DNA of 39,623 bases from Clostridiaceae bacterium (GTDB lineage: Bacteria; Bacillota; Clostridia; Peptostreptococcales; Tindalliaceae), in assembly GCA_011390155.1 (NCBI GenBank), contig JAABSW010000021.1, positions 1 through 39,623 on the forward strand, read 5' to 3'. The first letter of the stretch is position 1. Every line of letters begins with the position of its first letter. The position numbers were made by a program, and so were the translations under genes. Shown here piece after piece: positions 24,660-32,881 of the stretch. The notes under the pieces are model-generated. The model had not been told where the DNA came from. It saw nothing but the letters and a program-made list of their open reading frames with translations, and did not search any database.

Positions 24660-25985
24660 GTGAAAAAAGCGATTTTATACCTGAATCAGTTTTTTGGACA
24701 GGTGGGCGGCGAAGACATGGCCGACCACACCCCGGAAATTCGGGAAGGTTTGGTGGGTCCAGCCATGGAATTGGACAAACAGTTGGGTGACGACATTCAA
24801 GTGACCCACACCATTATTTGTGGTGATAACTTCATGGGCTCACGTCAGGAAGAAGCCATTGACATGATCAAAGGTTTCCTGAAAGATAAAGAAGTGGACT
24901 TTTTCTTTGCAGGTCCGGCTTTCCGGGCAGGCAGATATGGTGCTGCCTGCGGTCATGCCGGCCGTGCCGCGCAGAAGATGTTCCCTGAGGCTGTGGTGAT
25001 CACTTCCATGGATGAAGAAAACCCTGGGGTTGAAATGTTCCGAAAGGACATGTTTATTTTCAAGGGTGGCGCCAGTGCTGCCGCCATGCGTAATGACCTG
25101 AAGGCCATGGCACAGTTTGCCCAGAAATTGGCGAAAGGTGAAGAAATCACCACCGCCAAAGACGAAGGTTATTTCGGCAGAGGCAAGCGGAAGCAATTCT
25201 TCCTCAACCCTCCTGTGCCAGCCACAGAGCGTGTCATTGACATGCTGTTGAAAAAACTCAACGGTGAGCCTTTTGAAACAGAATTGCCGGTACCTGTGAC
25301 TGATTTAGTGCCAGTGGCACCACCTGTGGCGCCGGAAAAACTGTCAGAAGCCACCATTGCCATTGTCACCTCCGGCGGGATCGTACCCGTGGGCAACCCA
25401 GACCGGATCCAGTCAGCTTCCGCCACCAAATGGGGCAAGTATGACGTATCAGGCATGGACGACCTGAAGGCTGGGGAATACCAAACCATTCATGCAGGCT
25501 TTGACCCCATGGCAGCCAACGCTGACCCGGATGTCATTGTGCCCCTGGACGCCATGCGTCAGTATGAAAAAGAAGGCAAAATCAAAGAGATGTACAAGTA
25601 TTTCTACTCCACCGTGGGCACCGGCACCACCCAGAAAGAAGCCGCCCGCATGGGAGCTGAAATTGCCGCAGAACTGAAGGAAGCAGGGGTTGACGGCGTG
25701 TTGCTGGTTGCTACCTGAGGCACCTGTACTCGTTGCGGTGCAACGATGCTGAGAGAAATTGAAAAAGCAGGTCTTCCCATTGTGTTAATGGCAAACCTGA
25801 TTCCCGTGGCCACCAGTGTAGGGGTTAACAAAATGGTTCCCACCATTTCCATCCCTTATCCCCTGGGCGATCCGTCAACACCCCTGGATGAGCAGTACAA
25901 GCTGCGCTATCACCGTGTGGGTGTGGCCCTGGACGCTTTAACAGCAGACATCTCCGAACCCACCCTGTTTAAAACCAAAATATAA
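24660..25985 (+). CDS. grdH: Betaine-type reductase component B beta subunit, selenoprotein (GrdH-like, Sec353)
   Basis: A 441-residue paralog of GrdB. The frame continues through UGA at 25716-25718 (residue 353) with VATUGTCTRCGATM, the same UxxCxxC motif as GrdB. The C-terminal part MLREIEKAGLPIVLMANLIP would be lost if UGA were read as stop. GTG at 24660 is preferred to the GTG at 24651, because AGGGAGGT (24643-24650) then has 9-nt spacing. It lies 15 nt after grdI. With GrdI it would cleave betaine to trimethylamine and a carboxymethyl group handed to GrdA. Confidence 0.93.
25716..25745 (+). promoter_or_regulatory. Sec codon and SECIS hairpin of grdH
   Basis: UGA is followed after 12 nt by CGTTGC-GGT-GCAACG (25731-25745), identical to the grdB element. 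Confidence 0.75.
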
Positions 25986-26020
25986 TCTAAACATAGTTTT
26001 TTAGAAACACTTCAGGAACT

Positions 26021-26059
26021 CTTGCTGCAGCACAGGATGGTCAACCCAGCTGCAGCAAG
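26021..26059 (+). other. 11-bp perfect hairpin between grdH and the BCCT gene
   Basis: CTTGCTGCAGC (26021-26031) pairs with GCTGCAGCAAG (26049-26059) around a 17-nt loop. No T run follows. It may lower read-through into the transporter, protect the grdIH mRNA, or be a protein site. Confidence 0.6.
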
Positions 26060-26103
26060 GGATTACATATCCGTCAACCCATGAATAAAGGAGTGTCTGC
26101 TCA

Positions 26104-27705
26104 ATGCAAGAGAAAAAAGTTTCCAACGACGTCTTTATCATTTCCCTTGTCTTTTCCCTGGCCATTGTTCTTTGGGGGATCTTGGCCCCAGTTAATTTCG
26201 GCAACGTGGCCAACGGCACCTTTAACTTTCTGGTGAACAATTTCAGTTGGTTGTACATGATTTCCATGTTTGTCTTTCTTGCTTTCTGCATCTTCTTGGC
26301 CTTCAGCAAGTATGGAGCCATCAAGCTGGGCCCGGACGATTCCAAACCCGAATTTTCAACCGCCTCCTGGTTTGCCATGCTCTTTGGCGCCGGCATGGGC
26401 ATTGGGCTGGTCTTCTGGGGAGCTGCTGAACCACTGAACCATTTCATTTCACCTGTGGGTGTAGAGGCAGGCACTTCAGAAGCCGCTAATTTTGCCATGC
26501 GCATCTCCTTTCTTCACTGGGGTTTCCACCCTTGGGGCAGTTATGCCGTTCTGGCCATGGCACTGGGGTATTTCCAGTACCGTAAAGGAGCCCCTGGGCT
26601 CATCAGCAGCATCTTTACACCACTGATCGGTGAAAAAGGTGTCAAGGGCCCCATCGGTAAAACCATCGACATCCTGGCCATCTTTGCCACCGTGGCAGGG
26701 GTTGCCACCTCTTTAGGTTTGGGTGCCATGCAGATCAACGGCGGCCTGAACTTCATGTTCGGGATCCCAAACACTATTATGGTTCAAATTATCATCGTCG
26801 CTGTGGTGACGGTTATCTTTATCTGGACAGCTGTGGCCGGTATTGAAAAAGGCATTGCCCTCTTGGGGGACATTAACCTGAAAGCAGCCATCCTCATGCT
26901 GGTGCTGGCCATCATCGTAGGACCCACTGTGGCCATCATCAACAACCTGGTGGGCGGATTTGGCCGGTACCTGAGTGGTGTCATTAACGACAGCTTTTTC
27001 CTGAACCCCTTTGGGGATAACACCTGGATCGGCTGGTGGACGATTTTCTATTGGGCCTGGTGGATTGCCTGGTCACCCTTTGTCGGCACTTTTATTGCCC
27101 GGATTTCCAAAGGCCGTACCATCCGTGAATTTGTCATGGGCGTTATTGTGGCACCAGCCCTGGGTTCCTTTGTGTGGTTTTCTGTCTTTGGCGGCATGGG
27201 CCTGAACCTGGGCCTTGAAATTGCCACAGAAGCAGCAGCCGTCACAGAAACGGCCCTCTTTGTGGTACTGAGCCATTATCCCTTGGGCACCATTATTTCC
27301 CTGGTGGCAGTTTTCTTGCTGGGCACCTTCTTCATCACCTCTGCCAACTCAGCCACCTTTGTACTGGCCATGTTCAGTTCCGGCGGAGATTTAAACCCTT
27401 CCAACAGCAAAAAAGTGCTCTGGGGGCTGGTGATGTCAGGTGTGGCCGTGGCCCTGATGGTGGCAGGTGGTCTGAACACCTTGTTAATCGCTTCCATTGC
27501 CGCAGCCTTCCCCTTCTGCTTCGTCATGATTGCAGCCTGCTACTCCATGCTGAAAGCTTTAAAATCTGACGATCTGATTACTGAAGGAAAGCCTGTTCTG
27601 CAGAAACAATTGAAGGAGAGAAAGTCACCACTGAACCTGTGGTGGAATAGTCAGTCCGGTTTTCTCACATCATCTGAAATGTATATAATAAGGAAACTAT
27701 TTTGA
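26104..27705 (+). CDS. BCCT-family betaine/choline/carnitine transporter
   Basis: An integral membrane carrier with about 12 hydrophobic helices. The family signature is seen in WWTIFYWAWWIAWSPFVGTFIARISKGRT, and GAGMGIGLVFWGAAEP lies near residue 95. Position after grdIH suggests uptake of betaine for reduction rather than only osmoprotection. AAAGGAG precedes the ATG. The last ~35 residues look unnatural: shifting frame near 27590 gives an ending EKVTTEPVVE with a stop at 27648-27650, and the present extension runs over AT-rich, promoter-like DNA. A one-base deletion or sequence error near the 3' end is likely. Confidence 0.92.
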   Translation: MQEKKVSNDVFIISLVFSLAIVLWGILAPVNFGNVANGTFNFLVNNFSWLYMISMFVFLAFCIFLAFSKYGAIKLGPDDSKPEFSTASWFAMLFGAGMGIGLVFWGAAEPLNHFISPVGVEAGTSEAANFAMRISFLHWGFHPWGSYAVLAMALGYFQYRKGAPGLISSIFTPLIGEKGVKGPIGKTIDILAIFATVAGVATSLGLGAMQINGGLNFMFGIPNTIMVQIIIVAVVTVIFIWTAVAGIEKGIALLGDINLKAAILMLVLAIIVGPTVAIINNLVGGFGRYLSGVINDSFFLNPFGDNTWIGWWTIFYWAWWIAWSPFVGTFIARISKGRTIREFVMGVIVAPALGSFVWFSVFGGMGLNLGLEIATEAAAVTETALFVVLSHYPLGTIISLVAVFLLGTFFITSANSATFVLAMFSSGGDLNPSNSKKVLWGLVMSGVAVALMVAGGLNTLLIASIAAAFPFCFVMIAACYSMLKALKSDDLITEGKPVLQKQLKERKSPLNLWWNSQSGFLTSSEMYIIRKLF

Positions 27706-27707
27706 AA

Positions 27708-27756
27708 AGAAACAGGGGTGTTGCTGACGTATTTTCAGCCGATGCCCCTGTTTTGT
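27708..27756 (+). terminator. Terminator of the grdI-grdH-BCCT operon
   Basis: AACAGGGG (27711-27718) pairs with CCCCTGTT (27745-27752), with an inner CTGA/TCAG pair, and T residues follow. Confidence 0.8.
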
Positions 27757-27914
27757 TACTTTTTAAACAAAAAGGGATTAAAGGATAATTATGGGTATAT
27801 ATAGACAACCTATGCCGGGATTTTGTATGCAGCATAGGCCAATCAGCATGGACAGGGCAAGGCAGGGCATCCCAGGGTAATGCGTATAAGCCTGTGGTAT
27901 TGGGAGGGGTTTTT

Positions 27915-28937
27915 ATGTCCAAGAACAGTATATGCCACAGCCCGTTGTGTAGCGAAGACCTGTTGCCCCTCATCATCGATTTAATCCCACACCCGGTTTT
28001 CGTGAAAGACGAGAACGGGTATTTTTTGTTGGCCAACCGTGCTGCAGGCGGTCTGGCCGGCATGGCCGTAGAAAAAATGATTAACCACAGGTCAGATGCT
28101 TGGTTAACAGATCGGGAAGCCTGGGCGCAGATTCAGGAACAGGACCGGAAGGTAATTCAGGAGGACATTGGCCTTTATTCAGTGGAAACAGAAGTGAGGG
28201 ATAACCAGGGTATCCTTCATATCTATGAGATCTCCCGGGTACCCATACAGCTATCTGACGGAAAAAAAGGCGTGCTTGGGGTGGCGGTGGAAGTCTCTCG
28301 AAGCCGTAAAATTGAGTGGGAGCTGGAGAAGCTGGTAGAGGAAAAAGAACTGGTGTTGAAAGAAGTGCACCACCGCATCAAAAACAACATGAACAACATG
28401 GTGATGCTGCTCACTATCCAGGCTGAAACCCTGACAGACCCGGTGGCAGTGGCGGCGTTGCATGATGCCCGCAGCCGGATTCAAACCATGATGGTGATCT
28501 ATGACAGGCTCTATCGTTCTTCCGATTTTCTCAACCTCTCCGTCAAAGATTACCTGGTATCCCTCATTGAGGAAGTCAAAAAAACCTTTCCTCACCATGA
28601 GCGTATCAATGTACACCTGAAAGTTGAGGATGTGAAGATGGACAGCCGAAAACTCTTCCAGGTGGGCATTATTCTCAACGAGCTTTTCACCAACGCCATG
28701 AAATACGCTTACGAAGAAAAGCAACGGGGCAGCATCGTGGTGGAAGTCAATGAATTCAAAAACATAATTGAATTGGTGGTGCAGGATTTTGGAAAGGGTT
28801 TGCCTCCTTGCGAAAAAGACACTCCTCCCGAAGGTTTTGGCCTGGAACTGGTGCGCATGCTGGCCATACAAATTGGCGGCGCCCTCACCATTGAGCGGGG
28901 AAACGGTGTGCGCTTTGAGGTTAAAATAAAAAAATGA
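27915..28937 (+). CDS. PAS-domain sensor histidine kinase (HisKA_2 type)
   Basis: A 340-residue soluble kinase without membrane segments. A PAS domain (about 20-125, with [20 protein letters not shown]) is followed by a HisKA_2 dimerisation helix, [18 protein letters not shown], with the phosphoacceptor at His152/153. A HATPase domain follows, with N box [17 protein letters not shown] and [11 protein letters not shown]. This family usually works with CheY- or ANTAR-type regulators; none is adjacent, so it is an orphan. The ATG at 27915 has GGGAGG just upstream and was chosen over a GTG at 27894. What it senses is unknown, probably a cytosolic signal. Confidence 0.88.
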   Translation: MSKNSICHSPLCSEDLLPLIIDLIPHPVFVKDENGYFLLANRAAGGLAGMAVEKMINHRSDAWLTDREAWAQIQEQDRKVIQEDIGLYSVETEVRDNQGILHIYEISRVPIQLSDGKKGVLGVAVEVSRSRKIEWELEKLVEEKELVLKEVHHRIKNNMNNMVMLLTIQAETLTDPVAVAALHDARSRIQTMMVIYDRLYRSSDFLNLSVKDYLVSLIEEVKKTFPHHERINVHLKVEDVKMDSRKLFQVGIILNELFTNAMKYAYEEKQRGSIVVEVNEFKNIIELVVQDFGKGLPPCEKDTPPEGFGLELVRMLAIQIGGALTIERGNGVRFEVKIKK

Positions 28938-28970
28938 ACTGTTTTAAATACACGGAATATAAGCCATATA

Positions 28971-28999
28971 TTGCCACACCTCCTGAAGAAGGGTATAAT
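28971..28999 (+). promoter_or_regulatory. Promoter of the dCMP deaminase-like gene
   Basis: TTGCCA (28971-28976), a 17-nt spacer and TATAAT (28994-28999) precede the start codon by 42 nt. Confidence 0.8.
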
Positions 29000-29041
29000 G
29001 GAATCGACTTTTATTCATTCCCTGCAAACAGGAGGTTTTTC

Positions 29042-29485
29042 ATGAGACCAGACTGGGACCATTATTTTATGGAAATGGCAGAAGTGGTGGCCAAACGTTC
29101 CACCTGCCTGCGAAGACAGGTGGGGGCCGTGTTGGTAAAAGACCGCCGTGTGTTAACCAGCGGGTATAACGGAGCTCCCTCCGGCATGGCACACTGTGCT
29201 GAAACAGGATGCCTCCGCCAGCAGCTAAATGTTCCCTCTGGCCAGCAACACGAAATGTGCCGGGGGCTTCATGCTGAGCAAAATGCCATTATACAGGCAG
29301 CCCTCCACGGTATTTCCATTAAAGACAGCATGCTCTACGTCACCCACCAACCCTGTGTCATTTGTGGGAAAATGATGATCAATGCCGGCGTTAAAACGGT
29401 GATCATGAAAGACGCCTACCCCGATGAACTTTCTGAAAAAATGCTGCGTGAAGCGGGAATCACACTGCAGTTGCTGACCACATAA
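29042..29485 (+). CDS. dCMP deaminase/ComEB-like cytidine deaminase family protein
   Basis: A 147-residue zinc deaminase. The motif HAEQNAI supplies the zinc histidine and the catalytic glutamate, and PCVICGKMM supplies the two zinc cysteines. The N-terminal [33 protein letters not shown] is typical of dCMP deaminases, which make dUMP for thymidylate synthesis; ComEB of competence operons is the close relative. No comE genes are nearby. CAGGAGG lies before the ATG at 29042, which was chosen over the longer frame starting at 28934. Confidence 0.9.
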   Translation: MRPDWDHYFMEMAEVVAKRSTCLRRQVGAVLVKDRRVLTSGYNGAPSGMAHCAETGCLRQQLNVPSGQQHEMCRGLHAEQNAIIQAALHGISIKDSMLYVTHQPCVICGKMMINAGVKTVIMKDAYPDELSEKMLREAGITLQLLTT

Positions 29486-29504
29486 AGCATACATAAACAG
29501 GATT

Positions 29505-29554
29505 AGCCTCACCGCAGTGATAAAAAACCGGCTTACACTTTCAGTGAGGCCGGT
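29505..29554 (+). other. Two overlapping, mutually exclusive hairpins before the tagO-like gene
   Basis: GCCTCAC (29505-29511) pairs with GTGAGGC (29543-29549), while AACCGGC (29526-29532) pairs with GCCGGTT (29548-29554). The 3' arms overlap by two bases and the second stem ends just before the ribosome binding site. No good T run is present. Confidence 0.4.
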
Positions 29555-29576
29555 TCCTTAGGAGTGACCCATCCAT

Positions 29577-30602
29577 ATGATTCGAATACTTGCCGCGCTG
29601 ATGTTCTCAGCAGCGATTGCCTATGGCACCACCCCCCTGGCACGACGAATTGCTTATCGTATCGGGGCCATTGATGTACCAAAAGATAACCGGCGTATGC
29701 ACAATAAACCCATGCCCCGTTTAGGTGGCCTCGCCATCTACCTGGGTTTTATTGTTGTTTCCCTGGTGATGCTTGAAAAAAACCTGCAGCTGATGACCCT
29801 GCTGGCAGGTGCCACCATCATGGCAGGCATGGGTGTGCTGGACGACACCAAGGCATTACCGGCTAAACTGAAACTGTTCATTCAGATCGTGGCTGCCCTT
29901 GTTGTCATTGCCGGAGGCGTACGCATTGAATTTGTCACCAACTTTTTTTCAGCTTCCAGAGCGCCGGTATACTTGGGCGTGTTTTCAATACCAGCCACGG
30001 TATTTTGGGTGGTAGGCATCACCAACACCGTTAACCTTATTGACGGCTTGGACGGCCTGGCTGCTGGAGTGGCAGGCATTGCCTCCCTGTCCCTGGCGGT
30101 GGTGGCTTACCTGAACGGACAGCCGGAAGTGGCGGTTCTATTGGCCATACTGGCGGGTTCATCCATGGGTTTTTTACCTCACAATTCCCATCCGGCCACC
30201 ATTTTCATGGGGGATACCGGATCACTGCTCATCGGTTTTGTGTTGGCGGCTGTCTCCATTGAAGGGGTGATTAAAAGTGCCACAACCATTGCCGTTGCCA
30301 TCCCAGTACTGGCGCTGGGTGTCCCGATTTTTGACACCACCTTTGCCATTCTGCGCCGTATGGTGAACAAGCGGCCCATCATGGAGGCGGACAAGGGTCA
30401 TCTTCACCACCGTTTGTTGGACAGGGGTTTTTCTCATCGCCAGACGGTGTGGATCCTCTATGCCTTCAGCTTTTTCCTTGGCATTACAGCGGTGTTCATC
30501 TCAGGGGCCAACACTGCAACTTCGGTGGTCATGCTCATTGTGGTCATGCTGGTACTGACCATGGGCCTGATCCGTGCCGGGCTGCTAAAACGGACGGGAT
30601 AA
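29577..30602 (+). CDS. Undecaprenyl-phosphate N-acetylglucosaminyl-1-phosphate transferase family (TagO/WecA)
   Basis: A 341-residue polytopic membrane enzyme of about 10-11 helices, related to MraY. It transfers a sugar 1-phosphate from a UDP-sugar to undecaprenyl phosphate, starting teichoic acid or other surface polymer synthesis. Motifs are GVLDDTKALPAK (Mg-binding aspartates), NLIDGLDGLAAG, and the cytosolic KGHLHHRLLDRGFSHRQTV, which marks the WecA/TagO type rather than MraY. TAGGAG precedes the ATG. No other cell-wall genes are adjacent. Confidence 0.9.
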   Translation: MIRILAALMFSAAIAYGTTPLARRIAYRIGAIDVPKDNRRMHNKPMPRLGGLAIYLGFIVVSLVMLEKNLQLMTLLAGATIMAGMGVLDDTKALPAKLKLFIQIVAALVVIAGGVRIEFVTNFFSASRAPVYLGVFSIPATVFWVVGITNTVNLIDGLDGLAAGVAGIASLSLAVVAYLNGQPEVAVLLAILAGSSMGFLPHNSHPATIFMGDTGSLLIGFVLAAVSIEGVIKSATTIAVAIPVLALGVPIFDTTFAILRRMVNKRPIMEADKGHLHHRLLDRGFSHRQTVWILYAFSFFLGITAVFISGANTATSVVMLIVVMLVLTMGLIRAGLLKRTG

Positions 30603-30710
30603 CCGAAAGAAGGAGACCCTTCCTTTACAGACAAGAATCCTGTAAGGCTAAGAACACTGATAAACAGAGCTGATAAAGACGATATGTAAACATAAAGCGA
30701 GGGAGATGTG

Positions 30711-31937
30711 ATGATGTTCAAAACCACCAGAGACATTGATAACCTGTTGAAAAAGCATGACAGCTACCGCGAGGGCTGTTTGAATCTCATTGCTTCAGAG
30801 AATTTTGCCAGCCAAAAGGTGAGAAACTACCTGACCGGTGACCTGGGAAATCGTTACGGCTGTTATGCCACCCATAACCCGGCAGAACGGGAGTATTCCG
30901 GCAACAAATACATTCATGAAATTGAAATGGCCACCCAGGCGTTGGTGAAGGACATTTTTAAGGCGGACTACGTTGACCTTCGTCCCATTGGCGGCCACAT
31001 GGCCGGCATGTCCGTGGTGCTGGGATTGCTGGAACCGGGTGACCAGGTGATTGAAGTCAGCCTCAGCGACTGGGGCCATGGCCTGGTAGGACCCATGTGC
31101 CAGGTGCGCCAGTTTGATGAAACCATCAACGTGGCCTACATGGCCTTTGATGAAAACCGGGGAGTGGACGTGGAAAAACTGAAGGCACAGGCCAGGGAAT
31201 TGAAGCCGAAAATGATTATTTTCGGAGGTTCCGGCACCCTGTTTCCCGAACCAGTGAAAGCCCTGCGGCCTCTGGCGGACGAACTGGACATTCTCATTGC
31301 CTATGACGCCTCCCATGTCACCGGCCTCATCGCAGCAGGTGTTTTCCCCAACCCCCTCAGCGAAGGCGCCGACATCATGTTTGGCAGCACCCACAAATCC
31401 TTCCCCGGCCCCCAGGGAGGTTTCGTGGCTTCCAACAACCATGACCTGATGGTGAAGGTGGGTAACACCCTGTCGCCTTCTTTGGTCACCAGCCACCATT
31501 TGAATCGCTTGCCGGCATTGGCGGCCTCCATCCTTGAAATGAAGGAGTACGGTGAAGACTATGCGAAGCAGGTGGTAAAAAACGCCAAGGCACTGGCAGT
31601 TGCCCTGGCAGAGATGGGTTTCAACGTCCAGGGAAAAGGCATGGGCTACACAGAAAGTCACCTGCTGTTGATGGAGTTGGGTGATTATGTGGACACCGCT
31701 CCCGGTAAACTGTTGGAAGAGGCAGGAATCCTCTGCTCCGACGATTTTTCCGGCAGCAGCCCGGAAGTGCGCATCGGCACACCGGAAGTGACCCGCAAGG
31801 GGATGAAGGAAGAACAGATGCCGGTCATTGCCCAGTTCTTCAAACGGGCCCTCATTGACAAGGAAGAGCCGGAAGCCCTGGCCAAAGAAGTGGAAAGCTT
31901 CAGCCGCCAGTACATCGGTATTGAGTACAGTTTCTAA
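30711..31937 (+). CDS. Serine hydroxymethyltransferase-related PLP enzyme
   Basis: A fold-type I PLP enzyme of about 408 residues. LIASENFAS near the start and the PLP-lysine region FGSTHKSFPGPQGG align with serine hydroxymethyltransferase, and the length fits. Several positions differ from standard GlyA: DWGHG replaces HLTHG, and STHKSF replaces TTTHKTLRG. It may therefore be a divergent SHMT, or act on another beta-hydroxy or alpha-methyl amino acid. If it is an SHMT it would link serine to glycine for the glycine reductase. GGGAG precedes the ATG at 30711. A long antisense frame over it is a shadow. Confidence 0.8.
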   Translation: MMFKTTRDIDNLLKKHDSYREGCLNLIASENFASQKVRNYLTGDLGNRYGCYATHNPAEREYSGNKYIHEIEMATQALVKDIFKADYVDLRPIGGHMAGMSVVLGLLEPGDQVIEVSLSDWGHGLVGPMCQVRQFDETINVAYMAFDENRGVDVEKLKAQARELKPKMIIFGGSGTLFPEPVKALRPLADELDILIAYDASHVTGLIAAGVFPNPLSEGADIMFGSTHKSFPGPQGGFVASNNHDLMVKVGNTLSPSLVTSHHLNRLPALAASILEMKEYGEDYAKQVVKNAKALAVALAEMGFNVQGKGMGYTESHLLLMELGDYVDTAPGKLLEEAGILCSDDFSGSSPEVRIGTPEVTRKGMKEEQMPVIAQFFKRALIDKEEPEALAKEVESFSRQYIGIEYSF

Positions 31938-31950
31938 GCAGGTAATAAAG

Positions 31951-31979
31951 GAACCACGAAAAAATGTGGTTCTTTTTTT
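31951..31979 (+). terminator. Terminator of the SHMT-related gene
   Basis: GAACCAC (31951-31957) pairs with GTGGTTC (31966-31972) and is followed by seven T. Confidence 0.9.
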
Positions 31980-32017
31980 GTGTTGAAAACATGTTTGAAA
32001 AGAAGATTGATAAATTA

Positions 32018-32046
32018 TTGACAATCACAATCTAATTTGTTACTAT
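32018..32046 (+). promoter_or_regulatory. Promoter of the ECF-S/hydrogenase operon
   Basis: TTGACA (32018-32023), a 17-nt spacer and TACTAT (32041-32046) imply a leader of about 230 nt before the ECF S-component gene. Confidence 0.7.
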
Positions 32047-32134
32047 TATTTTTGAGTAGGAAAATAACGAATATTGTAACTTTCAACCTTCATTAACTAC
32101 CGCATTCGTCATGGCTTTAAAGGCTGCAGCGAAT

Positions 32135-32201
32135 AGGAGGGAACTGCCGTGCCTCCCATTGTGGTGAGGAGGAACAAGTTATGCCGGGTTATGTCCGATA
32201 A
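32135..32201 (+). promoter_or_regulatory. Leader with two competing Shine-Dalgarno hairpins and a 6-codon ORF
   Basis: CCTCC (32152-32156) can pair with GGAGG at 32136-32140 or with GGAGG at 32168-32172, each with an 11-nt loop. The first GGAGG is the ribosome binding site of a GTG at 32149. The second serves an ATG at 32181 that opens a 6-codon frame (MPGYVR, stop at 32199-32201). No known riboswitch class was recognised. Confidence 0.45.
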
Positions 32202-32283
32202 TAATGCCTATGAATTGCAAGGCGTTTACTCGTTGAAGATAACTGAAAATTTGGATAGAAATCAGAAAGGTGAGGTAAAATAA
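32149..32283 (+). CDS. Possible 44-aa protein translationally coupled to the ECF S component
   Basis: A GTG start has AGGAGGG (32135-32141) 8 nt upstream. The frame is open for 44 codons and stops at TAA (32281-32283), whose last base is the first base of the next gene's ATG (TAATG). Strong ribosome binding site plus stop/start overlap suggest real translation. The product is basic at the N terminus (PPIVVRRNKLCRVM), has no membrane segment and matches nothing I recognise. An open frame this short could still arise by chance. Confidence 0.4.
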   Translation: MPPIVVRRNKLCRVMSDNNAYELQGVYSLKITENLDRNQKGEVK

Positions 32284-32825
32284 TGGTGCAACATATTGAA
32301 AAACGTTCAAAAGCGATCAATGAGCAGTTAACGAAAACAGGAGTACTGCTGGCCCTGGCCTTGTGTTTTCAGATCGGATTGTTTCCTTTTGCTCAACCGG
32401 CTGTGGGACCCTTGGTAAATATGACTTTATTGGTGGCGACCTCCGTTGTTGGACCCATACCGGCGATGGTGATCGGCAGTATAACCCCTCTTATGGCATT
32501 TATGCTGGGGATTATGCCGCTACCAGTCCTGTTGCCTGTGGTCATGCTGGGAAATACGTGTTTTATCATTGTTTTCCAGGTGCTATCAACCAAAATGCCT
32601 AAGAAGTATCAGGCAGTCCCCCTACTGATTTCAGCCTTTGCAAAGTATGTGGTCATGGCTTTAATGATTCGTTTTGTTGGCCAACTAATCATGCCTGGAA
32701 TGCCAGACACGCTGATCCAGGCATTTTCATTACCACAATTTTATACAGCAGTTGTCGGCGGGATCATGGCGCTGACCATTATGAGGTATTTGCCAAAATC
32801 AATGATTACCAATGAGCCAAAGTGA
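32283..32825 (+). CDS. ECF transporter S-component-like membrane protein
   Basis: A 180-residue hydrophobic protein with about five to six membrane helices. It has the compact, short-loop layout of substrate-binding S components of energy-coupling factor transporters, including an N-terminal TKTGVLLALALCFQIG helix. Such proteins bind a vitamin or metal and share a common EcfAA'T module; that module is not in the window. AAAGGTGAGG precedes the ATG. It lies 56 nt before the hydrogenase subunits and probably on the same mRNA, which suggests supply of a flavin, metal or similar cofactor, but the substrate is unknown. Confidence 0.7.
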   Translation: MVQHIEKRSKAINEQLTKTGVLLALALCFQIGLFPFAQPAVGPLVNMTLLVATSVVGPIPAMVIGSITPLMAFMLGIMPLPVLLPVVMLGNTCFIIVFQVLSTKMPKKYQAVPLLISAFAKYVVMALMIRFVGQLIMPGMPDTLIQAFSLPQFYTAVVGGIMALTIMRYLPKSMITNEPK

Positions 32826-32881
32826 AAGTACTGACAAACCGCTGGAAACGCATCAATTAATCATGAAAGGAAGGGGTCACG

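Noticed and set aside
30795-32024. 409-codon minus-strand open frame over the SHMT-related gene
   Set aside because: It lies antisense to a clear PLP enzyme, is rich in His, Gln and Val as antisense frames are, and has no ribosome binding site or recognisable domain.
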